Source of the DNA: Cycas panzhihuaensis
Lineage: Eukaryota > Cycadophyta
Direction of reading: 5' to 3'
Length of the DNA stretch: 64,000 nt
Assembly (NCBI GenBank): GCA_023213395.1
Contig: CM041465.1
Coordinates: 241,993,741 to 242,057,740, forward strand
A model generated the notes under the pieces. The model did not search any database. It had not been told where the DNA came from and saw only the letters and a list, made by a program, of their open reading frames with translations. Both the position numbers and the translations under genes were made by a program. This document shows, in pieces, positions 1 to 11,777 of this stretch (positions within the stretch are counted from its first letter, which is position 1; each line of letters opens with the position of its first letter).

Positions 1-2372
1 GAACGACTTCCGGATGGGGATCGAGCTACGAGGTAGACGTGGAGGCACCTGTTGCCTCCTTCGTGGCTTGAGACCAGGTTAATGCGTAAAGAGGAGTGGT
101 CTCGAGCATTTGAATCACCTTCTTTCCCTTGTTGCGGGAACGCAAGGGTGATGGAGCATGGTGGTCGTGGGAGCCAAGGAAGGTGACCTTCGTACACCCT
201 TCCCTCTACCATGCGGAGGGCGAGGATCGAGAGATCTATCCCGATTCTGATTGTTCCTTTGCTGAACAACGTGACCACGTTCCCCATATTTGGGGAACGG
301 GTCTCTATGAACAGGCTAATCGAGGTTAGGCCTCGATGCTCGCTTAGGGGACGAGTCGCGCAGCGGGGCATCGCTTGGATGCTGTGCCCGGCAACGCACA
401 TCGTCATGGAAACACTCCCCGTGGATGGAACACCACCTCTTCTCAAGGGGGGGATCAATCCTCCTTACTTGAGAAGGTTAGGTGTTGCCCTCTTTGGGGG
501 GCATCACACGAGAAGCCTGCTGGACAGGTTTATGAGAGGCTCATGACGAAGGAGGTTGGAGCTTAACTCCATCGCTTGCTCGAACGAGCCGAATAGCAAG
601 TAAGGGGATCCGTGGTCCTCTCACGGATGAGAGGCGAACCTACGGGCCGCGAAGGTTTGGTCTCCTTCACCGGGAGGCACCTCATGCTGCGAGGGCTTAG
701 GAGGTTTCTTGAGTCCAGCTTGGATCTCAATAGCCTCCAGCGCCAAGTACTTCGTGATCGCGGAGTCACATGTGGTTGCCCCCATCTTGAGGACTTCCAC
801 ATATACTTCGGGTCGAAGTGCATTGACGAAGAGATCTCGCTTCAACTCTTCAGGCAACGTGGCCTTGGTAGAGTGAAGAAGATCGTGAAAGCGTCACACA
901 AAGTCACGGTTCATCTCATCGTGTCCTTGTTTAAGCGACAGGAGCGCCTTTATTCCACTTTCGAATGGACGGGCTACGTCAAAATAGTTGACGAACTCGT
1001 CTACCAATTGCTGGAATGAGGAGATCGAATGGGCAGGAAGGCGGTAAAACCACTTAAGGGTGTCGCCCTGCAAGGACCGCGGAAAGAGCTTCATCAAGAT
1101 ATGGTTGTAAGCCCAATAATCGATGCACGCCATGGAAAAGTCACAGACATGCTCTATTGTTCGCGACGAAGTTCCGTCGAATTTGGGAACTTCAGGAGGG
1201 TGAGGCAGCAAGTTGGTCCTTAGTGCCTCAACAGATAATGGCGTCGACCTATAGTCCATGAAAGGACGTGTCCTTGCTTGGGCTAATGGATCGATGACCG
1301 GCAAAGGAATGGATGGGGCTGGTAGACCCATCCCTCCTTGGGGAAACGCCCCTTGTTGGAAAGGGGTTTGAGGGTAAAAGCTCTGGAAGGGAGGTATACT
1401 TCCTTGCGACGAAGCAGCAATAGGAGTTGCACTTGACGATGGAAACGAAGGGTGTGGGACCAGGTTTTACCCATATGGACTACCCGTAGGTGGCACAACC
1501 CCATATGGGTGCAACGGGTCCACCCCATAGTGTGGAGATGGTTTCTAACCTCGCCCCAAGGTTGAGATGCATAACCTGGGGGCACGTAAAGGGAAGGACC
1601 ACCAGCAGAACTAGGAATGTATGTAGCAGTGGGTCCTACATATCCAATCTGGGCAGGCTAATGCCCTGAGGCCTACTAGGGAACGTGTGTGCCACATTTG
1701 AAGGCGGCACATGCGTTTGACTTGGGAGTGGCATGCTGACCTCGAGTTGGGGAAAGGCCATGCCACAAGCGAGTCCTGAAGAAACAGGACCACTTGCCAG
1801 AGCGCAAGCGCAATGCTTGCCCTAGGAGCCAGGGTAGACATGGCATAGGACGAGCGTGCGCGGGCAGGAGCATCGATCATGGTAAAAGGCACAGGGGTGG
1901 ATGAGGAAGATGCTACATTGCGCAGCATTTTCTCAAACCATCTAGGTACCGCGCGAGTTGCTCAGAAATACTCGCTAATCGCCTCGACTACGTCGACAGG
2001 AAGGGTATCCTCGTAGCCATACGAAGTCAACGGGATCTCGAACGTACGGGATCCCTCGGGACGCTCCTCATAAGGCTCTCCCGTGGGAGGGCGAGCCTCA
2101 TGAGGAATTGAATCTTCCGCTGCATGGGCGGAAGTGCGAAAGTCATCAGGGTGAAAATGGTCATCAGGGTAGTATATGGAATCATCGCCCTCCTGGGCAG
2201 ATTCCGGCACAGAGGCAGGGAACTCTTGAGTTCCCGAAGCCATAGAGTGGTAAGCCCAATCGGACGGGTAACCTTCCATTGTCGATTCAGGGTTCGACGA
2301 TGGAAGGGAACGAGGCGAATGGCCTTCTAGCAACGGAGGCAAACCTCGCAAGCGACGCGAGAAACGTCGCAT
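1..2372 (-). pseudogene. gag of element A, broken
   Basis: Capsid/nucleocapsid polyprotein of a Tat-type gypsy element, which would package element RNA in cytoplasmic particles. The start at 2372 opens a 136-codon N-terminal segment (1962-2372) starting MRRFSRRLRGLPPLLEG, shared with gag of elements B, C and D. A proline-rich linker follows (about 1930-1330, several frames). The conserved gag core (894-1331, then 621-857) carries motifs MDYRSTPLSVEALRTNLLP, KWFYRLP, FQQLVDEFVNYF and EELKRDLFVNALRPEV. A zinc knuckle of the CX2HX4HX4C type is readable near 390-440. The core changes frame between 894 and 857 and stops interrupt the linker, so it is not functional as read. The gag/PR junction lies beyond the left edge. 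Confidence 0.85.
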
Positions 2373-2535
2373 GCAACGCCTTTGCGAGCGTTGTTAAAAG
2401 AAACAAAAAGAGAAAAGAAGAAAAGAGATGCAAGCACATTGGGGGGTTGCCCAACTGAAAACACGGAACGAGAACTCACCTAGAGGCAAGAACACCAATA
2501 GAAGAGAGAAGCGAATTTAGCTTCCTAACTGGCAG

Positions 2536-2553
2536 TCCCCAGTATGGTCACCA
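2536..2553 (-). other. Primer-binding site of element A
   Basis: On the minus strand this reads TGGTGACCATACTGGGGA, one base inside the LTR end. The same position in B, C, D and G holds clear variants (consensus TGGCGACCATACTGGGGA). Site and spacing fit the tRNA primer site of a Tat-type gypsy element. The TGGCGAC...TGGGGA ends resemble the tRNA-Arg-type sites I recall for Tat/Ogre, but the middle differs and I cannot test the tRNA match. Confidence 0.75.
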
Positions 2554-2554
2554 G

Positions 2555-3356
2555 TCAAACACTCTCTACAGGGTGGTGATCCTAAGTCTAGCAAAGGGGG
2601 ATAAAAGACACTACGCTAACTAGGCTAGATAGTGAGGACTTCACCTCACAGGACGTTCGTGCGCCGGAGCACAGGTTCAGGACTGCAAGGTGCCTGGTTG
2701 CTTCCAGGTAGCCGTGCGAAAACGAGGCCTTCCTACCCTTTGGATGGCCGGGAAGGAGAGGAGGCGCATCGCGCGTTGTAGCTTCTCAAGGCGATGAGAA
2801 GGCAACAAAGCCAAGGGGGGACAACTGATCCAACACACAAGCAAATCGCAAAAAGGGATAGCTCGGGTTCGACACAAAAGAGGGGTGTCTACACTATGCT
2901 ACGTAAAACGAGAAACTAGTGCAGAAAAGTAAATGTAAAGAAATAATTATTTTTTCCTTTTCCTTTATGTTTTTTATCCTTTCTTATCTATCAGGCAGAT
3001 GCAAAAAGACAAGACTAATATAAAGGGTAACACGAAGGAGAAAAGAGGAATACTTGGATCTGGCATTTGAGGTAGAAATACGACAAATCTCTCTAGGTTC
3101 CGCTCTCTCTTCCTCCTTTCTCCATGCATGCGACGCCGGTTTATGATGGTAAGGGGGTTCACTTACCTCCCCGTGAGCATGCGAAACCAAATGAAATGAA
3201 AGGATGGAAAGGAAACTCAAAACTAAAGGAGAGAAAATACCGTATGGGAGTTAACCAGCAATGGGTTCGCTCCACGCACCACCTCCACCAACGTGATCCT
3301 GCAAGAAAGCACGAAAAGCACCTTCCTCTCGGGAGAGAGGCTACAAAATATACAAG

Positions 3357-3391
<35 letters not shown>

Positions 3392-5175
3392 TACAAACTG
3401 AAATCAACTCAACTAAATAAACTAAGCTATGTGTTAGAATATAACAAAAATGAAGTAAGAGTGCACGAGATACTCCTACACTACCAAATGCTACACACAC
3501 ACACAAAGCAGAACTGAGTATAGCCTCAGGATGGCTAACTCACCCACGGGAGGTCTCCAAATGACTCGGGAAAGGAATGGAGGGTGGTAACAAGGTGGAT
3601 ACGAATAATCCCAAACTGGTCTGGATGCCCTGACACAATCCCCTAAACTCCTTCGACCCGTTCCTTGAGACAGTGTATACGGTAAGGGGAAGAGGACAAT
3701 GGACGGAACCCTTGGGGAGAAGGACGGCAATGGGGGATGGAACCCCACCTATCTCCCTCAAATCCTCGTGTATGTTCCCTTACTCTAGCCGACTGAGGAA
3801 GGAGTAAAAGAAGGCTTGGAGAAAATGAGGGACTCCAAAGAAAACACCGGGAAAGTGGATTTGGGTCAAGATAGCACTACGGGACAACTATGGCCAATGA
3901 TAGTCACTTTCATTTATGGGGTAAAAGAGGTAAAGCAGGGAAAACAAAGAGGTGGAATGCTTGCTAGTAAAAATGGAAAAAAGATTGCAAGCATGCCCAA
4001 AGGTTTGCAAGTAGAAAAGAGAAGGAAGTACAAGTGAAAAGAAGGAAAAATGCAAGTAAAATACAAGAAATTGCAAGCAAAACTAAGGGGTACCTTGTGT
4101 ATAAAGGTCAAGCATGCTTCCTGCCACTAGGAACGGCAGCAATGAAGGTCAAATGGAGGCTGATTATGAGTATGTCCTGCTGAAGTGTAGGTGGAAGAGG
4201 CTCCTTGCAAAGTTAGAGCTGTGAAGTAAGTCTTTAGGGTAGCTTCTTGGTTGAAGAAGTCCCTTGAATCTCTGAGCAGCTGTAAGGGGAATAAAGCTGG
4301 TTGTGGAGAGTAGTAAGGGGCAGCAATGGCCTTGCAAAAATCCACTGGTGGTAGCCTGGTTCACCCTCTTCAGTTGCTGTGCATGAATTTGATGTGTTTT
4401 TTTGTCTTTTCCTGTGTGCAGTCCCTTGGAAAATCCTCTTGAAAGTTTAGAAAATGGGCAAAAAGTCCTGGAAAAGGGGAGGAAAATTCCCTTTATCCCC
4501 TATTCACAGTAGGTTAACATTGGGGATGTTAGGGCGCCTCCAATCGAGCGAAGCCACGTGGCAGTTTCGTGAAAAAAGTGGAAACTATCGTGTGGTTCTT
4601 TTTTTTTAAATTTCAACTGCATCATGCAGAACTCTCATGCACCACTATAAACTCAGCGGTACCACTTAGTTTACCGCGGTATTAGCCTAAAACTAAAAAA
4701 AAGAGAAAAACAGGCAGCAAAATCAAGTTTTGAAGCAAAATTAGGGGCTAAACATGAATTAAGGCAGCTGGGGGAATGCCCAGGCAGTGGGCAAGTACTC
4801 AAAACAAACCAAAAAGTCCTAACTAAGGATCGAGTTTGACTTAGAAAGGATGGCAACGCAAACGACATGTCGCAGCATGAGCAAGTAGACTAGCAGAAAC
4901 AAACCCGGGAGACTTTGGAGACATCATGGGTGGTTGTACACCATACGGTGTGTCATATTTGCTGAGGAATGCCCCCGCTGTGAGTCGTCATAGGCTAAAG
5001 GCGTGCCGTTAGGCACATGCATTATGAGCAAGCGGACAATCAACGCGTGCAGGCAGGCAGATGTCAAGCAACCTACTCCAAATTACCTTAATTAACATGG
5101 GTAAGAAAGTGTGAAAATATACCTAAACAACCTGCGTTGATGCATCTCGAGTCCATTCCCATTAGCCGGGAAACA
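2555..5175 (-). repeat. 5' LTR of element A (2.6 kb)
   Basis: On the minus strand it begins TGTTTCCCGGC (at 5175) and ends GTTTGA at 2555, next to the primer-binding site; the usual terminal CA is mutated to GA. It aligns by eye with the LTRs of B, C and D along its length. It includes a G-box plus hairpin (about 4553-4595) and a GGTACC dyad (about 4638-4685). Open frames inside it, on both strands, are not conserved in the other LTR copies and are not genes. Confidence 0.85.
3361..3387. repeat. (TA)n microsatellite in LTR A
   Basis: About 13 TA units, located in the R/U5 part of the LTR. The matching LTR positions in B-D do not carry this tract at similar length, so it arose by slippage after insertion. 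Confidence 0.9.
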
Positions 5176-6234
5176 GACGGGAATGAAGATATTTATCGTA
5201 GGCCCTTTGTAAGCAAGCTTTGGATGCTAGGTTAGCCTGATAAGCGGCTAAGCGTCTCTCATCCAAAGCTTCGAGGTCCAACAGGCGAGCCTGACGGATC
5301 GACTCTTCGTCGATGAAACCTCAAAGGGAGACTCACAAAGAAGGAATCTCCACCTCTAGCGGGAGTACCGCCTCAGTACCATAGACCAGGGAGAACAAGG
5401 TCATTCCCATGGCAGAAGAGAGAGAGGTGCAGTGAGCCCACAAAGCGGAGGGTAGCTGAAGGTGCCAATCCTTTTGGGATTGAGCAACGATTTTCTTGAG
5501 AATGTTGACGAGAGTCTTTTTGAAAGACTCCACTTGTCTATTTGCCTAAGGGTAGTAAGGGGAGGAAGTCTTGTGAGAAATTTTAAACTTCTCACAAAGC
5601 TCATCCATCTCCTTATTACAGAAAGGAGTTCCATTGTCAGTGATTAGGACGTCCAGAATTCCAAAATGGCAAATGATGTGCTGGTAAATGAATGTGTCAA
5701 TCATTTTACCAGGGGTAGTGATCAAGGGGATGGCCTCTGCCCATTTGGTAAAATACTCTGTGGTAGTCAAGATAAACTTGTGCTGCGATGACGAAGGTGG
5801 GAGATAGCCCTGATAAGGTCTAGTCCCCACTGAGCAAAAGGCCATGGTGAAACAATAAGATGCAGGGCCTCGGAAGGCACATGGGAAATGTTGGTATGTT
5901 CTTGACATTACCGACATTTCAGAGTAAAGGCGTGAGTGTCTTTGAAAAGGGATGGCCAAAAATAACCCATGCGAAGGATCCTCTAAACCATAGATTGGCC
6001 CCCAAAGTGACCCCCACAAATACCGTGGTGGCATTCGTGAAGTACCTGGTTGGCTTCATCAGTAGTGACGCAACGGAGGAGGATCCCATCAAAGGACATC
6101 TTGTACAATACCTCGTTCATGAGGAGGTATTACCTGGCAGAAGTCTGGATACGAGATCTAACTTTGCTACTGGCGTCAGGGCGGTATTTCTACTGCGTAA
6201 GGTACCGTACTGTCACCGTACCACTCATCATTGA
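5176..6234 (-). pseudogene. Integrase of element B, interrupted by element A
   Basis: DDE integrase that would join element cDNA to chromosomal DNA. Visible in order on the minus strand: the zinc-binding region (about 6000-5860, degraded), the core with FILTTTEYFTKWAEAIPL (5790-5740) and the second catalytic Asp in LITDNGTPFCNKEMDELCEK (5650-5590), then the third carboxylate in VESFKKTL (about 5530) and the conserved WAHCTS...LFSLVYGTEAVLPLEVEIPSL stretch (5460-5333). The C-terminal domain that begins DERRLA is cut at 5176 by LTR A. Stops near 5535 and frame changes upstream make it non-functional. Compare the longer integrase tail of element C ending at 22258. Confidence 0.82.
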
Positions 6235-7660
6235 GGAGTGGATGGGGAGAGGCCCCCGCATCGCCGGATAGACCTACCTGGGAGAGAATCATCAACGGGG
6301 GCACCAAAGGAGTTAGGGATAAGGGCGTCTGCGAGTTGCTCGGCTACTATCATTCCCTTCTTTGATTTCTGGTTAACGATATGGAGGTCGAATTCTTGAA
6401 GTAAGATGGCCCAACGACCAGCCCTACCCGTCAAATCTGAACGAGTCAGCAAGTATCGCAAGGGATTGGATTAAATGATCACCTTGGTGGTGTTACCAAG
6501 CAAGTAGTGTCTGAACTTCTTGATCACATGGACCAAGGAGAGGCACTCCTTCTCGGCGGGGGAATAGTGCGACTGATAAAATATATAGCTCTCTCGGTTC
6601 CCGAGTCATCCTCCTGAGCTAGCATAGCGCCCAAGGACTCGTCAGTCGCTGAGGTGTATAGGATGAAGGGCCTATCGAATCGAGGAGGTGCCAACGTAGG
6701 AGCGAAAGCTAGGGCTTCCTTAAGTCCTTCGAAGGCCTTTTGGGTCTTGTTAGACTAGGCAAAAGGAGCTCCCTTCTTCAATAGGTTCATGAGGGATTTA
6801 GCGCTCACAACGAAATCTGCTAAGAAGCGTCTGAGAAAACCGAGCCTTCCTAGAAATGACTTAATCTTTCATTGAGTTCTAAGCGGCAGCATGTCAAGGA
6901 TTGCCCTGACCTTGTCAAGGTCAATCTGAATTCCTTGTTTGGACACAAGGAACCCAAGGAGTTTACCCGAGGTAACGACAAATGCATACTTGAGCGTATT
7001 AAGATCGACGCGGATACTTACGGCATCATGAGAAGATGGCACGCAAGTCGGATGGATGATGGGCCCTGACATGGGAGAGACCCATCATATCATCCATGAA
7101 GACCTCCAATGTATTATCAATAAGGTCATGGAAAATGAAATGCATGGCTCTTTAGTAAGTAGCACCTGCATTCTTAAGGCCAAAGGGCATTGCCTTGTAG
7201 GCGAAGGTACCCCAAGGAGTAGTGAAGGCCGTCTTATGGTGGTCTTCGGGAGAAATCTGAATCTGGTTATAGCCAAAGAAGCCGTCCATTAAGAACATAA
7301 CTTCAAATCCAGTAGTGCGATCAATAATTTGATCGAGGAAGGGTAATGGGAAGTTGTCCTTGGGACAAGCATTATTGATATCGTGAAAATCGACACATAT
7401 ACGGATTGCCCCATTCTTTTTAGCAACGGGGACAATGTTGGAGACCCACTTACGGTGGTCAATGGAAGTAATAAGCCCAGTATCCAAAAGCTTCTCAACC
7501 TCTATCTTAACAGCAGCTGAGAGCTTTGGGTGAAGGGGACACTGTTTCTGGTGTACAGGGTGGGCGCCAGGAATGGTGGTGAGGTTATGAGTGGCAATGG
7601 AGGGGTCGATTCCCTTCATGTCAGTATAATCCCACGTAAACATGTCTCGAAACTCTTAGA
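6235..7660 (-). pseudogene. Reverse transcriptase and RNase H of element B
   Basis: Copies element RNA into cDNA and removes the RNA strand. The RT N-terminal part is open over 7152-7643 (163 codons) with DMKGIDPSIATHNLTTIPGA, LLDTGLITSIDHRKWVSNIV, NGAIRICVDFHDINNACPKD and SPEDHHKTAFTTPWGTFAYK. The catalytic box is EVFMDDMMGL (about 7108-7075), where FMDD stands for YxDD. The connection (LLGFLVSKQGIQIDLDKVRAI) is at 7000-6890 and the Ty3-type RNase H (about 6760-6460) ends with the RYLLTRSDLTGRAGRWAILL segment at 6461-6400. Frameshifts lie between 7152 and 7075 and within RNase H. Confidence 0.85.
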
Positions 7661-8960
7661 ATAGAAGGGAGTACTCCCTTATCTCATCAGAGGAACATTC
7701 CAACCTGACCTTAATGACTACGGGGCCAAGACTATGTCTTGGGTCACCCCCATGCACATGGCATTACCCTCCTCGAAGTGGAGAGGGGCAAGGTCAACAG
7801 GAGGAGGTGGAATAGGAGATGGGATCGGATCAACGAGTGTGGATCTGATCGCAAGGATCTTCTAGTGACCAAGCCTGTGGTGACCAGAAGGAAAGTTGGG
7901 TGCAAAACCCGCCAGATGCTCAAGCGTGGTTAGAGCCATCCTCAAAGTAATCCACCCCATGGATGACCTTACTTTGAGTAGAGGAAGCACTGGAGGGAGT
8001 AGAAGCAACGGGACCGTGATGGTCGTCGGGTTGCTCAACTTCCTCACGGGATTCTGAAGGAAAGCCAAGAGGAGGCTCCTCGGAAGGAGCAAAATATAAT
8101 TCTTCGAAGCCATTACCTATGGGAGGTAATGAAGAAGAACTACTGAGGATAGGCGGGTCAACACGAGTGATGACGTGTGACATGCAGGAGTGACTAGTCT
8201 CACCAATGATAGAGGCTCTAGATGGAGATCTAGAACGAGACGGGTGTGACCTACTGGTGCAGAGGAAAGAGACAGGGTGGAGATAATCCTCATCTTCGTC
8301 GTATGACTCGTCATCACTAAATGAAGCAAGGTACCCGTAACTCCCAACGCCAATAGGGGCGAACCGTGTGAGACTAGGGGAAGAAGATGCAGGATCTTCT
8401 TCAGATGGGTTAGGTATACCAATAGAGCAGGCTGAGGCATGTGTGGAAGGACCTTGGTTTGCCAAATTGGTGGAACATGTTTGTTTGGTAAATGGGCATT
8501 CGCGGGGAATCACTCTCATTCGTCCGTCATGGACGAATTTAAGTTGTCCCCAAAGAGTCAAGCACACGACTCCCATTTGGTCGAGCCATGGGCAACCTAG
8601 CAGGAGGTTGTAGTCAATGTCAACGTCGAGGACTACAACATCGGCAAGAACAGTCTTGTCCTCAAGGGTGAGCGGAATCGCTACAGATCCCAAAGGGGTC
8701 TTCTCGCTACCGTCATAACCTTGGCATCGCCATGGAACAGGTTCCAAGGCAGAGATACCAAGCTCTTGCACGAAACGCAAGGGCATAGCATTGACAGAAG
8801 AACCGTTGTCAACAACAGTTCTTCGGAGGGTACAATCAAGTGTATCGATAGTGATAGTGAACGGGAAGTTCTACTAACGTTCCCTTTCACCGGCGGGAGG
8901 AAGATCCTTAGGATCAAACAAGATAATGGGTCCACGGCTTTAGGTGATGCCTAAAGCGTA
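7661..8960 (-). pseudogene. Protease and PR-RT linker of element B
   Basis: Retropepsin-like aspartic protease that would cut the Gag-Pol polyprotein. The active-site DNGSSVNAMPL (D-S/T-G family, here Asp-Asn-Gly) lies at about 8820-8785. An open frame of 288 codons follows (7920-8786) with LGSVAIPLTLEDKTVLADVVVL and DIDYNLLLGCPWLDQM, the family flap and the LLGxPWL box. Then comes a long Ser-rich linker (about 8450-7950) before RT, also present in C and D. The gag-PR boundary is not marked by a frameshift: in C this region is one reading frame with gag. One frame change occurs after 7920. Confidence 0.8.
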
Positions 8961-11604
8961 GACAGGCGCATCACTCAATCCTAAAGCTTCCAGGAGGAGG
9001 GCCCGCTACTCGGGACAACTCCTCAAAACGTCCATCAAGGACATTCCTGTGGCAACAGTATGAAGCTCGTCCATGATGGAGAAGGGCTTACCCTTCGCGG
9101 TAGGCTGGGTAAGTGCCCTTCAGAAATCGTAACGACCTGGGCGTACAGGGATAGCCTTGGGAAAGAGAGGTATTTCTGGAGGAAGGTTCTCTGGAAGAGG
9201 GCTCAAGGAGCGAAGAACAAGAAGCTCGCCGCTTCCTCGCTACCGAGACCACATAAGGGCATAGGAAGGAGTCGCTTCAAGCAACTGGATCACCTTCTTC
9301 CCCTTGTTCCAGGGTCGTGAAGGTGACGGGGTGCGATGGCTAGGAGAACGAGAGGAAGAAGACAAGTTTCGGGCACCCTTCCCTTTGTCGCGGGAAGGAC
9401 GGGGATCAGGTGATCTTCCTCGGTTCCTATTATTCTTGGTTTGGGTATTGCGATCATGTTCCCCATATTTAGGGAACGGATCCTTGTGGACTAGCTAGTC
9501 TAAATTAGGCCTTGAGGCTCGTTTGGGGGAAGAGTCGTATCGAGGGGTATCCTTAGGATGCTGGGCCCTACAACGCGAATCATCGTGGAAGCACTCCCCA
9601 TGAATGGAGCACCACTTCTTCTCAAGCAGAGGGTCTGACCTTTTCGCTTGAGAGGATTGGGCGTCTCCATTCCTGGGGAGAGGAGCTTGGGTTGTTTGTT
9701 GGACTTGTTTATTGGACATAGGGGATGAAGGAGCTTGAATCTTGAGTTCCTTCATCGTATGCTTGAATGAGCGTATGGCTGATGTGAGAGGGCCTAAAGT
9801 CCTCTCAATCGGATGAGAGGAAGACCAGTTAGGTTGTGAAGGTTTGGTATCTTTGGTTGGGGGTGGTGCCTCACGATGCTGTGAGGGCTTAAGAGGTTTC
9901 TTGAGACCGGCTTGGATCTCAATAGCCTCCAACGCCAAACACTTGGCGATCGTAGAGTCGCATGTGGTTGCCCCTATTTTAAGGACTTCCACATGTACTT
10001 CGGGATGAAGTGCATTGACAAAGAGGCCTCGCTTCAACTCCTCGGATAATGTTGCCTTAGTGGAGTGAAGCAAGTCGTGGAATCGCCACACAAAGTCACG
10101 ATTTATTTCATCATGACCTTGTTTAAGCGAAAGAAGTGACTTCATTCCGCTCTCGAATGGACGGGCTATATCAAAATAGTTGATGAACTCGTCCACCAAT
10201 TGCTGGAATGAATGGATAGAATGGGCAGGGAGATGGTAGAACCACTTGAGGGCATCACCGCAAGGATCATGGAATAATTTTATTAAAATGTGGTCCTAAG
10301 CCCAAGAATCAATGCATGCCATAGAAAACTATGCACATGTTCACGGAGTCATAAACGAAGTTCACGAATCTAGGAACTTGTGGGATGAGGCAATGATTGG
10401 TTCTTAACGCCTCGATGGATAGAGGTGTTGACCTAAAGTCCATGAATGGGCGTGCCCTTGCCTGGACCATAGGATCAATGAACATCATAGTAGGTAATGA
10501 ACAAGGAGCGGATGGGGGTGGGACATGCATCCCTTCTTGAGGAAACACCCCCTACTGAGAAGAGGCATGGGGGTAGGTGCCTCGAAGGAGTTGCTCTCAT
10601 GAAGGCACAACAAATGGAATTACGTTGGATGACGGACAAGATGGATGTGGAACCGGGTTTTACCTATATGGGCCACCCGTAGGTGGAGCAACCCCATATG
10701 GGTGCAGCAGATCCACCCTATAAATTGGGAGGTAACTTCCTCTACCCTGCCCCCAAGGATGAGAAGTATACCCTGGGGGAACGTAGAAGGAAGCACCAAC
10801 GTGTTGGTTTTGAGAGTGTGTGGGAGCGGGTCCCACATGACTGGTAGCCAAAAGGCTAGTAGGACCGATGGGCCTACTAGGAAAGGTATGCACCACATTA
10901 GGGGATGACACATTGGTTTGGTTAGGGATGGGTATGCTAACCTTCAATTGAGGGAAAGACATACCACGGGGAGATCCTGAAACACTAGGACCTCGATGAG
11001 AAATGAAAGGCGCAACACGTGCCCCCACTATGGGAATAGGAAAGGAGCGGGACACATACATAGGCACAAAGGGATTTGTTATCAAAGGAAGAGTAGATGA
11101 GGATGAGGCATGCGAGGGAAGAGCGAAAGAAGAAGAGGATCCTCCACGAAGAGCACCCTCAAGCCATCCAGAACGCGGTTGCAAGCGTGCTGTGCAGCGA
11201 CACTCATTGAGAGCTTCAACTACATCAACAGGAGGGGTTCCTACATACTCGTAGGAGGTAATTGGGACCTCGAACAAGGTAGGTCCCTCGGGATGTTCCT
11301 CATAAGAGTCATCGATTATGTGGCAAGTCTCAAAAGGAGCAGATCCTTCTATGGCATGGGTAGAGGGATGGACGTCGAGTGAGAGATGTTGGTCACTTGG
11401 GTAATAAAGGGGTTCATCACCCTCTTGGGTGGACTTGGGAATAGAGGAAGGAAAAACATGGGTTTCTAAGGTTGAGGTGTGGTAGGCCCAATCAGAAGAG
11501 TATCCCTCCATAGTCAAATCGAAATCTGACAAAGGAAGAGGGTGATACTCAGGGTCTTCTAACAATGGAGGTAGACCGCGTAAGTGACAGGAAAAACGTC
11601 GCAT
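8961..11604 (-). pseudogene. gag of element B
   Basis: Starts at 11604 (MRRFSCHLRGLPPLLED), in the same place relative to the primer-binding site as in A. The N-terminal 314 codons (10660-11604) are open and hold the acidic/Ser segment and the Pro-rich linker. The core follows at about 10550-9495: MDFRSTPLSIEALRTN, then an uninterrupted 234-codon run (9495-10199) with MVDEFINYFDIARPFESGM, ELKRGLFVNALHPEVHVEVL and the zinc knuckle WCSIHGECFHDDSRCR (CX2HX4HX4C, about 9630-9580). A Ser/Arg-rich tail (9490-8990) joins PR. A deletion or frameshift near 10300-10400 and stops near 9480 break it. It is the best preserved gag in the window. Confidence 0.87.
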
Positions 11605-11758
11605 GCAAGGTCAACCAACAATGTTAGGGAAAAGGAGAGGGCAGTAAAAGCACACACGTCGGGGGCTGCCCAACGAAGAGATCAAAAAAGGTGAAAATGA
11701 TCATAAAAAGGTAGCGAAACTGACGGAAGAGAGTGGAAATTAGCTCCCTTACTGGCAG

Positions 11759-11776
11759 TCCCCAACAAGGTCGCCA
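11759..11776 (-). other. Primer-binding site of element B
   Basis: Minus strand TGGCGACCTTGTTGGGGA, one base from the LTR end at 11778. The 5' seven bases (TGGCGAC) are the family consensus; the middle TTGT differs from the ATAC seen in A, C, D and G. Confidence 0.78.
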
Positions 11777-11777
11777 G

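Larger units (their letters stand above)
1..5175 (-). mobile_element. Tat-type Ty3/gypsy retrotransposon A, 5' part only
   Basis: Reading leftward from 5175: a 5' LTR (5175-2555), a primer-binding site (2553-2536), a leader of about 160 bp, then gag from 2372 to the window edge. The rest of the element (PR, RT, INT, second RNase H, 3' LTR) must lie to the left, outside the window. Its right border abuts the integrase of element B at 5176, so A inserted into B. The left target-site copy is not visible, so the 5-bp duplication cannot be tested (right flank is gacgg). Confidence 0.85.

Noticed and set aside
612-1019. Plus-strand 135-codon frame
   Set aside because: Exact antisense shadow of the gag core of element A; the minus frame has family motifs and this one does not.
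3159-3506. 115-codon frame in LTR A, partly a TA repeat
   Set aside because: Inside an LTR and not conserved in LTRs B-D.
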